Below, in pieces: positions 12,301-22,279 of a stretch of DNA of 64,000 nucleotides (positions are counted from its first letter, which is position 1; every line of letters begins with the position of its first letter). The stretch is taken from the NCBI RefSeq assembly GCF_000346465.2, contig NC_034016.1:9004027-9068026 (forward strand), given 5' to 3'. A program made the translations under genes and the position numbers. The notes under the pieces were generated by a model. The model made no database searches and had not been told where the DNA came from. It worked only from the letters and a program-made list of their open reading frames with translations. Source of the stretch: Prunus persica. Lineage: Eukaryota; Streptophyta; Magnoliopsida; Rosales; Rosaceae.

Positions 12301-15300
12301 ATGGTGGGTGACGGCTTTATCATTAACCACAGCACGAACAGTTCCAACAAATTAGAGAGCCCAAAGAAAACAAAGAAGAAGAAGAAGCGTGGTGGTACCA
12401 AGAAGAAGATGACCACCGAGCAGACTTTGGCTTTCAAATCTGTGAGTGAATGGGTTTTCTTGGAACAAGCTTCTTCACTGCCTTCCACTGCAGCTTCTTG
12501 TGTTGTCGATGATTTTGGGGTACAGAAGAGCCTTGGAAGAGGTGGAGACAAGGTAGTGTTTGAATTGCATTCACATTCAAAATGCAGTGATGGGTTTCTT
12601 TCGCCTTCCAAGTTGGTGGAGAGGGCTCATGGAAATGGGGTGAGTTATGCTTTTATTGATTTTGGCTTTTTGGATGGTTAATGGGTTCTGGCTTTTTTAT
12701 TTTTTTATAAATATATAAATATATTTATAAATTGTGTGTAGTAATTTTTTTTTATAGCTCAACATTCTAACTGGTTTTGAATGAAAAGCTCATGTGGGTG
12801 CCCGTTTTTGAGTTCCTGTAGTTCTATTTTCTATGGTGTAATTTCTTTGTTGATAGTTAGATGATTTATTTTCTTCTTAAACCACTTTCTTAAAACTCTG
12901 CACCTGTGCCCAACGAGCACGCTGAAAGAACAAAATGGTGACGAGGGGTGTCTACACCTTTGAGCATTTTAATTTTCTCATAGGTTCTGGTTTTGTCTAG
13001 GAGAGAGATTCTGTATAGGTCAAGATGCAACATCTTTGACCCATTCAAGGTGTTTTGTCTCTCTTGAAAGAGATTAGCAGATTGAGGATCCATAGTACAA
13101 CAAAGGACGCTTCTTACTGTGAGATTTAATTAGACTCGGGATTATATCGCCATCTCAAGCTGACCCAAAGATTATGGCTTCAAAATAAGAATGTATGACG
13201 TAACGTTAAGTTCTTGCAAACCTTTGAATGAAGATGATTTTTTAGATAAGTCAATTTTCATATGTCAGATTCGTAGATTGGAAAATTCATGGCTGTTGGC
13301 CCAGCCATTAAAAGCTAATTATTATTGATTGACGAAGTCATTCTGGTAGCTTTTATAAGGTGCTATCATAGGTATAGATGGTAATTATTTGAAGGCAAGG
13401 AGGCTCTGCCTTTAGATGATACATTTTCTGAAGAATGGGTTCGAGGACTGCTTCCGTTGGTTTGCATGTGTGTTTTGGGGGTAAGAGGGCAAGAGGCCAA
13501 GTAAAAACTGTCTGAGTTAAATTGAGGATATTTTAGTTGCAAATGTTCGTGAACCACCAAGAGACTCCATTATGTATGTAGGATATAACATGATATTGGT
13601 AAGCTTTAAACATTCATGCATCTTGGCAGCGTAAATTATAAATCCGTACTTGTTTATTCAATCGTTTATGCTTTTAGTGAGCGGATACATGCAAATGAAA
13701 GATGATGGAAAGTACATTGTATCTAGTTAATCATCAGGTATTTTGAGAATTTAGACTGTTCTGGATGTGCATATACCATTGTTTTTTTATGGGTTAACCA
13801 TCTAGTTGCTATATGCGTAGGACAGAATAATTTGTTTTCACATTACTCACTAAAAGAAGGGTGTTTATTTGGACTTCAAGAAGAAAAAGGGATGCAAAGA
13901 CAGAAAACAGAATGAGCTTTGTGGAGCACTGTAGTAGCAAATATGACCTGGTTTCGCATTGGGTTGGAGTCAGCTACTACTATTTCCAGCATGAGGGGAG
14001 TGTTGATAATATTGCTGTTTACAGCATGTTAGATTGGCTTGTCTCTGTCATTGTCTCAGTTCTAGTCTTGCTCAGATCTCATTAAGTTTTTGCAATAGCT
14101 GTTAAGTTTGTCTTTTATTCTACTTGCTGTTGTTGATATCTACTCTCCTGCCTCAGGGGGAGCCTCATTGATGAAGGCGATAAAAAGCCTTATGTTAGAA
14201 TGATTTAGCTAATTTAGTTTGCTGATTTGGTTAGCTAATGCAGGGCTACTGATTGACATAATTTAGTTTATTTGGTTGGGTTTGTTTGGATGGTTTCAAG
14301 GGATTATTCTAGGTAATTTTTGATTTTTTTATGTAGGGTGCTACGTAAGGCTATGTATTTACTCAATTAAATCCATGAAACATTTGGTACTCTTCAGCCT
14401 TTTCTTAATTTTCTCCTCAACAGCTTTTCTTTTGGGTGTAACCGATGTTTGTGACAGCCTCACAGTTTTGTATTAGAAGTTATTTGTCCAGAAAAACTAA
14501 TGTGCTTATATTTTGAATACTTAAAATTCATACTGCAATGTAGTGAGGTTTAATTAGTATATGTGGTCATAACAGGTGAAAGTTCTTGCTCTGACAGATC
14601 ATGACACGATGTCTGGCATACCTGAGGCCCTGGAAGCAGCTCGGAGATTTCGCATAAAGATAATTCCAGGTGTTGAAATCAGTACAAAATTCTACCCAAG
14701 GTAATTTCTGAAAGCTATGCTTTCTGGAAGCCCTTAAATTGTGGACCCATTTTTTTTTAGGGTTGATTACTCGTGTTCCCCCTAATACTCTGTATTGTCT
14801 TATGTTACTCATAGTACTTATTTGGAGATTTATGATCAGAGAATGCCTTTGTGTTTTCTTTCCGTCTAAACCTGAAGAATCATGTCTTGTAATACCTTTT
14901 TTCATATAAAATCTGCACGAACTTCTCAAAGAAATCAGTTGCAAGAGTGTTGAAAATAATCGGCCTTTGGGAAAGCTCTATTTGACCAAATTTTTCGTAA
15001 GTTTACCCTGCTTAGTACCTACACCACCCAACTTTTATTAAATAAATCCAAAAATTGTAAGTACACCCAACCCACAGTTCAAAACAAGCCCCACTATCAC
15101 CCAAACTGACTTACCTATCTAATTTGGAAGTAAAGCCAATTGACGAACCACACCCATCCACTTAATTTTGGACATGAAAAGCTGCACTGCACCTTTGTCC
15201 CCTACACCACTGAAAACAGCAAGAAACCTTCTTCACTAATGTTTGGTTTTGCTAACATTTCAGAAATGCAACTGAGTTTGGACTGAAATATCTGGGAATA

Positions 15301-17743
15301 AGTGTGCTGTTCAATGCTGGTTTGGTGTTTTATTTGAGAATTTGGATTTGATTTATTTTGCACTGTCTGCGATTTGGTGTGCCAAATCTCCATGAGTAGA
15401 TTCAGTAGTACGCCATCAAAATGCACATGGGAGGGTTTTGTTGGGGAAAGGCCGGACTAAAAAAAAATATTTTTGTTTTCTGGCACCACATTTCTGAACC
15501 TTAAAACAGGATGTTCAGGACCACACTGCCGAGTGTTACATTATGCCAGTCCTGGTGTGCCGAACAAGTCTTTATTCCAGTTATATGAAAGATGAAAAAT
15601 TTGTAGTTAAACTTGGAAAAGTCATATTTTAAGACCCACAAACCACGATTGGAGTGTCCATAGCCACTGACAGTAACTGTTTTGTTTACACCAATGTATG
15701 ATGGAGTTAGCATAGGGAATGAATAAAGTAGTCTTTATGGTTTTTGGTGGGAGGAGATGAGTGCTGGATGTGCTCAGTTTTTTTGTAAAGATGGCATTTT
15801 CAAGTCTTTTTTTCTTTCAAACCAGCCATGTTATTTAATTGTCATTTTACTCTAGCGTAAATGTGTAAGTTTATTTTTCTTTAAAAGGGCAAGTTTATTT
15901 ATGAAATGATTCGTTATATTATTGGCAACCTCAAATTTAATAGCAAATAATCTGCATATTTAACGACACGAGGAAATATCCCCTTTCCTTAGTTTTCACC
16001 ACCTCTGATGCTTTGCACAATGGTTTTAGAGGAGATTCTGAACCAGAGGAACCAGTACACATCCTTGCATATTACAGCAGCTGCGGGCCAACAAGTTTTG
16101 AAGATCTGGAAAAGTTCTTGTCTAATATAAGGGATGGTCGTTATCTTCGCGCAAAAACTATGGTCTCCAAACTGAACATGCTCAAGTTGCCTGTTAAATG
16201 GGAGCATGTCTCAAGGATTGCAGGCAAGGGAGTCGCTCCTGGGAGACTGCATGTGGCCCGCGCGCTGGTTGAAGCAGGTTATGTGGAAAACCTGAAACAA
16301 GCTTTTTCCCGCTATCTTTTCGATGGTGGACCTGCATACTCGACGTAATATTTTGAGCTTACTGTTATATCTTTTTTCTGAATACTGTTGATGCATATAT
16401 ATGACAAAGAAACCATTGTAAAGAATTATTTATGTTGTATGGGTTCAGGGGAAGCGAACCTCTGGCAGAAGAAGCAATACAAATGATTTGTGATACAGGA
16501 GGTGTGGCTGTGCTAGCTCATCCTTGGTCATTGAAAAATCCGGTGACCATCATAAAAAGGTTGAAAGAAGCTGGTCTTCACGGGATTGAAGTTTATAGAA
16601 GTGATGGAAAACTGGCTGGTATGCAATCTGAAATGCAACTATTTGCTGCTTTATGTATAATTTGTAGTTTACGCTGTGAAATCAATGCTACATAATGTAT
16701 TTGACTTGTACATCTTCGTCTTTAAAATTATAATTGATGTCAGTCTTTTTCTGGAATACATTTACTACTCATGGATCTCTCTCCAAGAATATAAAATGAT
16801 TGAGGGGGTTGATTTCAACTTGGTTTTATTTCATGTACAATGTTACAAGATATATCTTGGAAGAAAAGGAAATTCTCTTATAAGATAGATAGATGAGAAT
16901 GTCGTATCTTTACAGACTTAAAATGCTCCCAACTCACCATTCTATATATACATCGGGGCCATAGGATCTAGGTGTCAGTTTATTGTTTGACATCAAAAAG
17001 TGTGCATGTCAGATGCCATTCAATGAGTTTCTATTGCACAATGGTTTCAGTAAGACTCAATCTTTTCCATTTTGTAATGCAATATACTTGGTGAGTTTCT
17101 GGATGGAACAGTTCCCAACTGACATGCATGAACGCTTAGATCATGTGCCTGTTGGGTTCACTATATAAATGTGATAATTGACTTTCTTGTGGTATGAGTA
17201 CTAGCAATACTGGTTTTCTTCTGGTATTTACCTTGGAAAAAAAAGTGAAGTTAGTTTTTTTCTTACGTTCTTACGTTCTTTTTTTATTTGAGTTTTTTTC
17301 TCACTCAGTACTCATATCTCTATCTGCTGATTTTGTCAACAGTGTACAGTGATCTAGCTGAAACTTATGATCTTTTGAAGCTTGGAGGGTCAGATTATCA
17401 TGGGAGAGGTGGGCATGGTGAGTCTGAGCTGGGTAGTGTGAACCTTCCAGTGCTGGTTTTGCGTGACTTTCTTAAAGTAGCTCGGCCAATTTGGTGTCGT
17501 TCCATTAGGCACATTTTAGAAAATTATGCCGAGGAGCCTTCAGATTTTAATCTAGCAAAGATTACAAGGTTTGGGAAGGGAGTTTCCCCCGTAAGCTGCG
17601 GCAAGGATTTGATTGATCGCTGCTTGTCTTCGTGGTTGACAAATGAAGAGAGGCAAAATGCAGTTTTCGAGGCCGTCAGATTGAAGCTTTCCCATGTTTC
17701 AATTAATCAGGGAGGAATCCAGGTTCCTATAGAGAGTAAATAA
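12301..17743 (+). CDS. PHP-domain phosphoesterase (At2g13840 / RNase AM-like), five exons
   Basis: Exons 12301-12639, 14576-14700, 16030-16344, 16449-16618 and 17343-17743 join in frame (1350 nt, 449 residues), all with GT-AG introns. PHP metal-ligand motifs are present in order: HSH (H90, H92) in ELHSHSKCSDG, TDHD (D121, H122), GVEIS (E147), VHILAYY (H165), LAHPW (H284) and GGSDYHG (D334, H336). The family hydrolyses phosphate esters with a trinuclear metal centre. Bacterial relatives (TrpH/YciV, RNase AM) trim short RNAs 5'-3' or remove phosphate from 3',5'-bisphosphonucleotides. The plant substrate is inferred, not shown. Residues 22-36 are strongly basic (KKTKKKKKRGGTKKK), a possible nuclear-localisation signal. 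I chose ATG 12301, since upstream in-frame sequence has only TTG. No key residue is missing, so it should be functional. Length matches plant homologues. Confidence 0.93.
12640..14575 (+). other. Intron 1 of the PHP gene
   Basis: Donor GTGAGT at 12640, acceptor AACAG ending at 14575. It is 1936 bp, AT-rich, with no independent gene. Short open stretches at 12890-13093, 13366-13560 and 13861-14085 have no domains. Confidence 0.9.
14701..16029 (+). other. Intron 2 of the PHP gene
   Basis: Donor GTAATT at 14701, acceptor TTTTAG ending at 16029, splitting an Arg codon AG/A. It is 1329 bp. The middle (14960-15480) differs in composition and may hold an old repeat, but I could not find its ends. 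Confidence 0.85.
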
Positions 17744-18242
17744 TCCCTATCTAATTCATATATTTTCCTGTACCAATCATTCATGGAGGTGATGATATCT
17801 AATTTATTCTTCTAACTATTTTTAATATTTTTAATTGCATTTTTGCATTTGCCGTGAGATATTAAATTCTTACGAGTGGAAGACTGAGCGGTTGTAAAAA
17901 ATGCCAGAGAAGGATGACAATAGCTTGTCCTTGATTTTTCTACACCTGCTGTAAGATCAGATTTTGATAGAATGTCCATTATTTTTACAGGGGATTTTCT
18001 TTCTATCGCTTAGCAACTGGGGCATGGATTTTAGTTTTTCATCCCGTTATCCATAAATGATGGGCAAATGAGCTCGACTCTGGTTTACACCCTCAGTTCT
18101 TAAATTATTATTATTTTTGTCTTCAAAGCAGTACGATCAATTAGCTATCTGCTAACTAAAATATTTATGGATTGTGATAAGCTTATGGCTAATGTATTGT
18201 TCATTAATTCATGTATTTGCATGGATTGTGAGAAGACATTTT
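17744..18242 (+). other. 3' flank of the PHP gene
   Basis: Contains the presumed 3' UTR after the TAA at 17741-17743. It is AT-rich, with no clear AATAAA at the expected distance and no other gene. Confidence 0.5.
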
Positions 18243-18770
18243 CGGTAACCACAGCAACAAATAAGGAGGTGACACATGGAAAAATGAATATTTCTTAGGT
18301 CAATTAATTATCCTAATTAAATTATATTTAATTAGGGAATTATCTTTGATTTAAGATAGGTTTATCTCCCTAAAACAAGGAGATCTGATTTTCAGCAAAT
18401 CTCTTTGATTTATCCTTTCACCTATTTTTGGGAAAGAATAATTTTAATTAAATATGGATTATTCTTCAAACCCTAGCAAAGGAGGCTATAAATAGTTGGC
18501 ATCACACTGTATTTGAGGTAATTCTAAAAACCCTAGCAATTTTCTCTCTCTTTCTCCTCTCTCCCACATAGCTCCGGTCACCACCACACAGCTCCGCGTA
18601 GCCTGGCTCTCTCCATGAGAGAAGACCTCCATCCTTTATGTTATTTGTCGTATCTTCCTAAGATCCAATTAATTGACTTAGGCATCAGTTAATTGTCGTA
18701 TCTTCCTAAACTATATATTTTATTAAGCTATTTGTAGGAAATGCTACGATATCCAACAATTTATTTTATG
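18243..18770 (+). mobile_element. LTR-like fragment
   Basis: The AT-rich U3-like stretch (TTAATTAAATTATATTTAATTAGGG) leads to GGAGGCTATAAATAGTTGG at about 18482-18500, then a CTCTCTCTTTCTCC leader. This is the same architecture as the LTR at 1142-1829. The ends and target-site duplication are not visible, so class and boundaries are uncertain. Confidence 0.45.
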
Positions 18771-18894
18771 TAAAAAAAAAAAAAAAAGAAGGTAACTAAA
18801 ATGCCTTTTATAATAAAAAAAAAATTATATATTTTGTATCTTTTAACCGATTAACTACTAGTCCCACTCGAATTTGAGAATTAAAGTTGGGTGT

Positions 18895-18948
18895 ACTCTT
18901 TCTTCGAGTAGTATTGCTGCCGTCTTTTTTGCAGCTTTTGTAGTTGCT
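18895..18948 (+). pseudogene. psbB: Plastid psbB fragment (forward copy)
   Basis: Translates to LSSSSIAAVFFAAFVVA, matching an inner part of the photosystem II CP47 protein. It is only about 54 bp, cut off on both sides, and forms the left arm of a palindrome with the inverted copy that follows. It is a nuclear plastid insertion and cannot be expressed as CP47. Confidence 0.82.
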
Positions 18949-19008
18949 GAACCATACCACATAGTTCCGGCAACTACAAAAGCTGCAAAAAAGACAACAG
19001 CAATTACA
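18949..19008 (-). pseudogene. psbB: Plastid psbB fragment (inverted copy)
   Basis: The minus strand reads IAVVFFAAFVVAGTMWYGSAT, the same CP47 region plus a few more residues, in the opposite orientation to the copy at 18895-18948. The arms 18913-18947 and 18970-19004 pair at 33 of 35 bases around a 22-base loop. The turn lies exactly at a short natural inverted repeat of psbB (GTAGTTGC...GCAACTAC). Confidence 0.82.
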
Positions 19009-19010
19009 AG

Positions 19011-19170
19011 TCATTTTCGGATGTAATTGAAGGCAAAGAGGGAAGATTTCGTGAGGGCAAATGGGTCGATTATTTGGGGGCGTTCTGTCATTGTCGTAGG
19101 TCCTTCACTTTCATTACATTGATGTGGATTCCCTCGCGAAATAGCAATAGAGCTTTTTCAGACATTTGTG
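19011..19170 (+). pseudogene. rpoC1: Plastid rpoC1 fragment
   Basis: Plus-strand frames give SDVIEGKEGRFRE, then WVDY, then a VIVVGPSLSLH stretch (a TGA-for-CGA type change in one frame) and GFPREIAIELFQTFV. These match the plastid RNA polymerase beta' subunit, in order. Small deletions and at least one frameshift break it. Only about 50 of some 680 codons are present, abutting psbB on the left and rpl33 on the right, which are not neighbours in plastid genomes. Confidence 0.85.
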
Positions 19171-19430
19171 CAACTGGTACATTCCAAAATAGCTGTTACT
19201 CGGACATCTTTACCCTTGGCCATGAACCTCCTTTGGTTTATGATTCACTCAATTCTTTAATTTTCCGATCCGAAGCAAGGAAGAATAAAGGACAAAAAAA
19301 CTAAAAAAAATAGAAGCAGGTAACTCGAAATCAAATTATAAAAGAAAGATTTCATTGCAATCAATATAGTAATAATAAGTAATAGAATGATTTCTAACTA
19401 TATTTATAATTCAGAATTGCCGTACAATAT
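19171..19430 (-). pseudogene. rpl33: Plastid psaJ-rpl33 spacer and rpl33 start
   Basis: The minus-strand ATG at 19223 begins MAKGKDVRVTAILECTSC, the start of plastid ribosomal protein L33, preceded by a GGAGG ribosome-binding site and the AT-rich spacer that follows psaJ in plastids. It breaks off after 18 codons at the rpoC1 junction. It is a non-functional nuclear copy. Confidence 0.85.
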
Positions 19431-19465
19431 TTTCAGTTAAGTATCTTGTATGATATTGTTGCTCC

Positions 19466-19606
19466 GTTGTAAATATTAGGCATTTTGCCCAGTGGAAAAG
19501 CTACATCCAGTACCGGACCAATGATTTGAGCGATACGCCCGAAGTTTTTTTTTTTTTTTTCAAGTGCCGGAACCCCAGGACTAGAAGTAGTAGGATTTAT
19601 TCTCAT
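19466..19606 (-). pseudogene. atpB: Plastid atpB N-terminus
   Basis: The minus strand reads [18 protein letters not shown], then [20 protein letters not shown] and MPNIYN, the first 45 or so residues of the ATP synthase beta subunit. A long T tract (about 19546-19561) has added lysine codons. The sequence leaves atpB after MPNIYN. The atpB-rbcL spacer continues upstream on minus to about 19800 (GCGCTCGATTTCGTTG phrase). It is a truncated plastid-derived pseudogene. Confidence 0.9.
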
Positions 19607-20004
19607 AATAAAATATGTCGAAATTTTTTGCAAAAATTACTGAAATCAAAAATAAATTCGATAGCAAAACAAATTAAGTTGATCGATTAATTCAATAAGA
19701 AATGGGCTTTAGCGCTCGATTTCGTTGTTACCATCCAACTGAATCCAATCCAATTGTTTACTTATTCAGTGAATTGAAACATTCAAACAAAATCCATTTT
19801 CAAAATAGCAAGTGTATGAATAAAATATGATAAAGTCATCAAAATGAAGAAACACGTTCAATAAAAAATATTTATTCTTCTCCAATTTTTTTTTTCTTAC
19901 GAGTTGACTCGCTTCTTTCAAATTGTTTCTCATTATTAAGAAAAGGTAACAGAGATAAAATACAGAGCCAATTCCAATAGACTTATTGGAGGGTCCCATT
20001 GGCG

Positions 20005-20353
20005 TGCATCCAGTAGGAATTGAACCTACGAATTCGCCAATTATGTAACATCACACATTGACCAACGGAGAGGGAATGATGTGCCTTATATGTACATGCC
20101 CCCCTCCATCTAGCACGAGGCCTTTTGGGAGCTCACTGGCTTCGGAGTCATAGGAACTCCGAAGTTAAGCGAGTTGGGGCTAGAGCAATCCCAGGATGGA
20201 TGACCCACTGGGAAGTTGCTCGTGAGTTCCTAGAAACAAAACCGTGAGGGCAGAGATGGGGGCCCAAAGTGGACAATATCGTGCTACGACAGAGCCAATC
20301 CCAGGATGTGACAAATTATGAGTTGGGCGCTTTAACCATTCAGCCATGAATGC
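20005..20353 (-). pseudogene. trnI-CAU: Plastid trnI-CAU, interrupted
   Basis: The minus-strand tRNA-Ile(CAU) is in two halves, 20314-20353 (5' half with one change in the acceptor stem) and 20005-20043 (3' half ending CTGGATGCA). Together they give a complete plastid-type tRNA. The halves are separated by the 270-bp Cassandra LTR at 20044-20313 and share a duplicated AATTA. Plastid flanks are present on both sides: the rpl23-side spacer at 19910-20004 and the ycf2-side spacer at 20354-20392. It cannot form a functional tRNA. Confidence 0.92.
20044..20313 (+). mobile_element. Cassandra solo LTR (TRIM) carrying 5S rRNA sequence
   Basis: This 270-bp unit runs from TGTAACATCACACATTG to CCAGGATGTGACA (TG...CA ends) and has a perfect 5-bp target-site duplication AATTA (20039-20043, 20314-20318). 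The centre (about 20112-20230) is a 5S rRNA-like sequence, including the pol III internal promoter: A-box AGTTAAGCGAG near 20164 and C-box AGGATGGATGACC at 20193-20205. This is the diagnostic feature of Cassandra terminal-repeat retrotransposons in miniature. Only one LTR is present, so the internal domain was lost by LTR-LTR recombination. It should not be read as a 5S rRNA gene. Confidence 0.93.
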
Positions 20354-20392
20354 TTAGCGGGGATCCTCGTACATGGTGAATAACCAAATTCC

Positions 20393-20442
20393 AACCCTTG
20401 GAACATACTACAGCCCCAGGTGGTGAAGAGCCGACATCGAGG
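20393..20442 (-). pseudogene. rrn23: Plastid 23S rRNA fragment
   Basis: The minus strand carries the conserved 23S phrases CTCGATGTCGGCTCTTC and CACCTGGGGCTGTAGTATG, the region near the peptidyl-transferase ring. Only about 50 bp remain. It adjoins the trnI-CAU flank, although in plastids these loci are far apart, so it is another joined fragment. Confidence 0.88.
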
Positions 20443-21260
20443 TTCTTTGGATTTTTAGTCATTAATATATCTATTCATTGAATAAGTGATGATCCAACGG
20501 TTCTTACTAAGGGAATTTTGGGACTTAGTTTGAAAGGGTTTTATTGAATCATTGTGGTTTTAGTATGAATTTGAGGTTTTAATCAATTAATAAGGTCTTA
20601 ACAAGATAATTCCTATCAATAATAAAGAAAACAGCAGTAAAGCCGCACTACACATAAATAACAACAAATAAAATAGGTAAATAGAAGATTCAAGAGGCCT
20701 ATAACGATCAATATATAGACGAATGAGCCGACTTGATTTTTTGGCATTATAACCACAAAGAGGAAAAGAGATGGTTGAATCAAAATAATTCCTTTAAAAT
20801 TTCTATTTCTTTCAGAGGGTAATATGAATGTTCTATTATGTTCTATCAAAACACTAGAAGGGTTGTACGATATATCCGGTGTGGAAGTAGGCCAACATTC
20901 CTATTGGCCTTTGGCCAACACCCCTGGGTGTGGTGTGGTCTGTTGACTCCAATCTATTTTACAGGGAGCTCGGAAGAAGGAGAAGAAGGAAGTTCAAAGG
21001 GTGAAGAATCTATCTGCGAATATTCTCCCATGTGAATATGAATGTTTGCACAAACAGATATCTTTCAAGGATGGAACAAACAAAATGTGGACTGTTTGGA
21101 CTATAAAACTACATTTTGAGTTGTATCTAGAATGGAAATTTACTGGATTATGGTATGTATGGTTGAAGTTAGGTGTGGGCTTGTTTATGGGATCTCTCCA
21201 AGTCAAGTAATAGAAATTAGGTATGTTTGTATAGGGAAAATATGATAAATAAATAAAAAG
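20443..21260. other. Possible further organelle DNA, unassigned
   Basis: 20443-20870 is AT-rich and in style like plastid spacer DNA. A minus frame (20616-20849) is hydrophobic, but I could not match it to a plastid or mitochondrial protein. 20870-21260 is non-coding and unassigned. Confidence 0.35.
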
Positions 21261-21911
21261 GGCTAAGGACAAAACACCCTACACATGTTTGAGGTCATTC
21301 TTATAAACTCTCGAGTTTCAATTTCATCGATTTACACTCCATAGTTTTCAAATCTAACCAATTTTCGACTTTCGTTAAGTTGACTGTTTAGTCAAACGAC
21401 AGGCCCATTAAGGGACCCACCCACTAACCAACTCCTATATTTTTTATTATATAAATTGATAAAAATAGCATAATTAAAAACAAACTTAAAAAACCTAGAT
21501 GCACAACCTTCCCCACCCCTTCTCGACGACGTACAACCACACCCATCCCAACTTAGAGGTGTCAAACGGACCGAGGCGGCCCAAGCACAGCTCGTTTAAG
21601 TAAGGCCTAGCAAAGACGACTTGTATCTTTGGGCATGTCGAGATGAAGTAATTAGGCCCAATGCGTCTAGGTTTTTTAAGTTTTTTTTTTTTTTTTCACA
21701 TAATGCTATTTTATCATTTTATATAAATAAAATTTAGAATTGGTTAGTGGGTGGGTTCCACAGTAGACACGTCATGATCAAACGGTCAACTTAAAGGAAT
21801 GCGTAAATTGGTTAGATTTGAAAACTATGAGGTGTAAATGGAAGAAATTGAAACCCGAAGGTCCATATTGAGAATGACCCCAAATATGCAGGGGTTGTTT
21901 TGTCGTTAGCC
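21261..21911. mobile_element. Foldback element with about 140-bp inverted arms
   Basis: The left arm (21261-21401, starting GGCTAAGGACAAAACA) and the right arm (21770-21911, ending TTTTGTCGTTAGCC) are inverted copies with scattered changes. Shared phrases include TTTTCAAATCTAACCAATTT. The spacer is about 370 bp and encodes no transposase. The long arms fit a Mutator-like MITE. The flanks (AAATAAAAAG on the left, TGTAAAAAAT on the right) are only loosely alike, so the superfamily is not settled. Confidence 0.8.
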
Positions 21912-22279
21912 TGTAAAAAATGAAAAAGCCCTCCAAAATAAAGGGATGCATAAGCCGGTTAATATTTTTTCAAAAGGACACAACAAATGGGCAAGGACTA
22001 AAGCATAAGGACATGTAGGATCCTAATCTCCACCAAAAGAAAACAATACATGCCCAATATGTTATAGGCATCAAAGGGTGGTTGGTGTCTCTCCCACCAC
22101 TGCTTTTCAGCTACTATTCCTTGTCTTGCAGGGATTGGCAGTACACCACAAAGTACTATAATCATCCAACGATTAGCCTATTCTCGCACAGGTACGTTCT
22201 TATGCTTGGCCTGCTTCTATTCTCGCACAAGTACGTTCTTGGGCTTGTAACTTTATTTGGACTGGTTGTGCGGATTCTC

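Noticed and set aside
12294..12611. Antisense frame of 105 codons
   Set aside because: A shadow of PHP exon 1, whose plus-strand reading has clear motifs and splice sites.
20112..20230. 5S rRNA gene
   Set aside because: The sequence is 5S-like but sits inside TG...CA ends with a 5-bp duplication, which is the Cassandra LTR structure. It also has many changes from true 5S.
20616..20849. Hydrophobic 77-codon minus frame as a plastid membrane protein
   Set aside because: I could not match it to any plastid or mitochondrial gene. AT-rich spacer DNA gives hydrophobic frames by chance.
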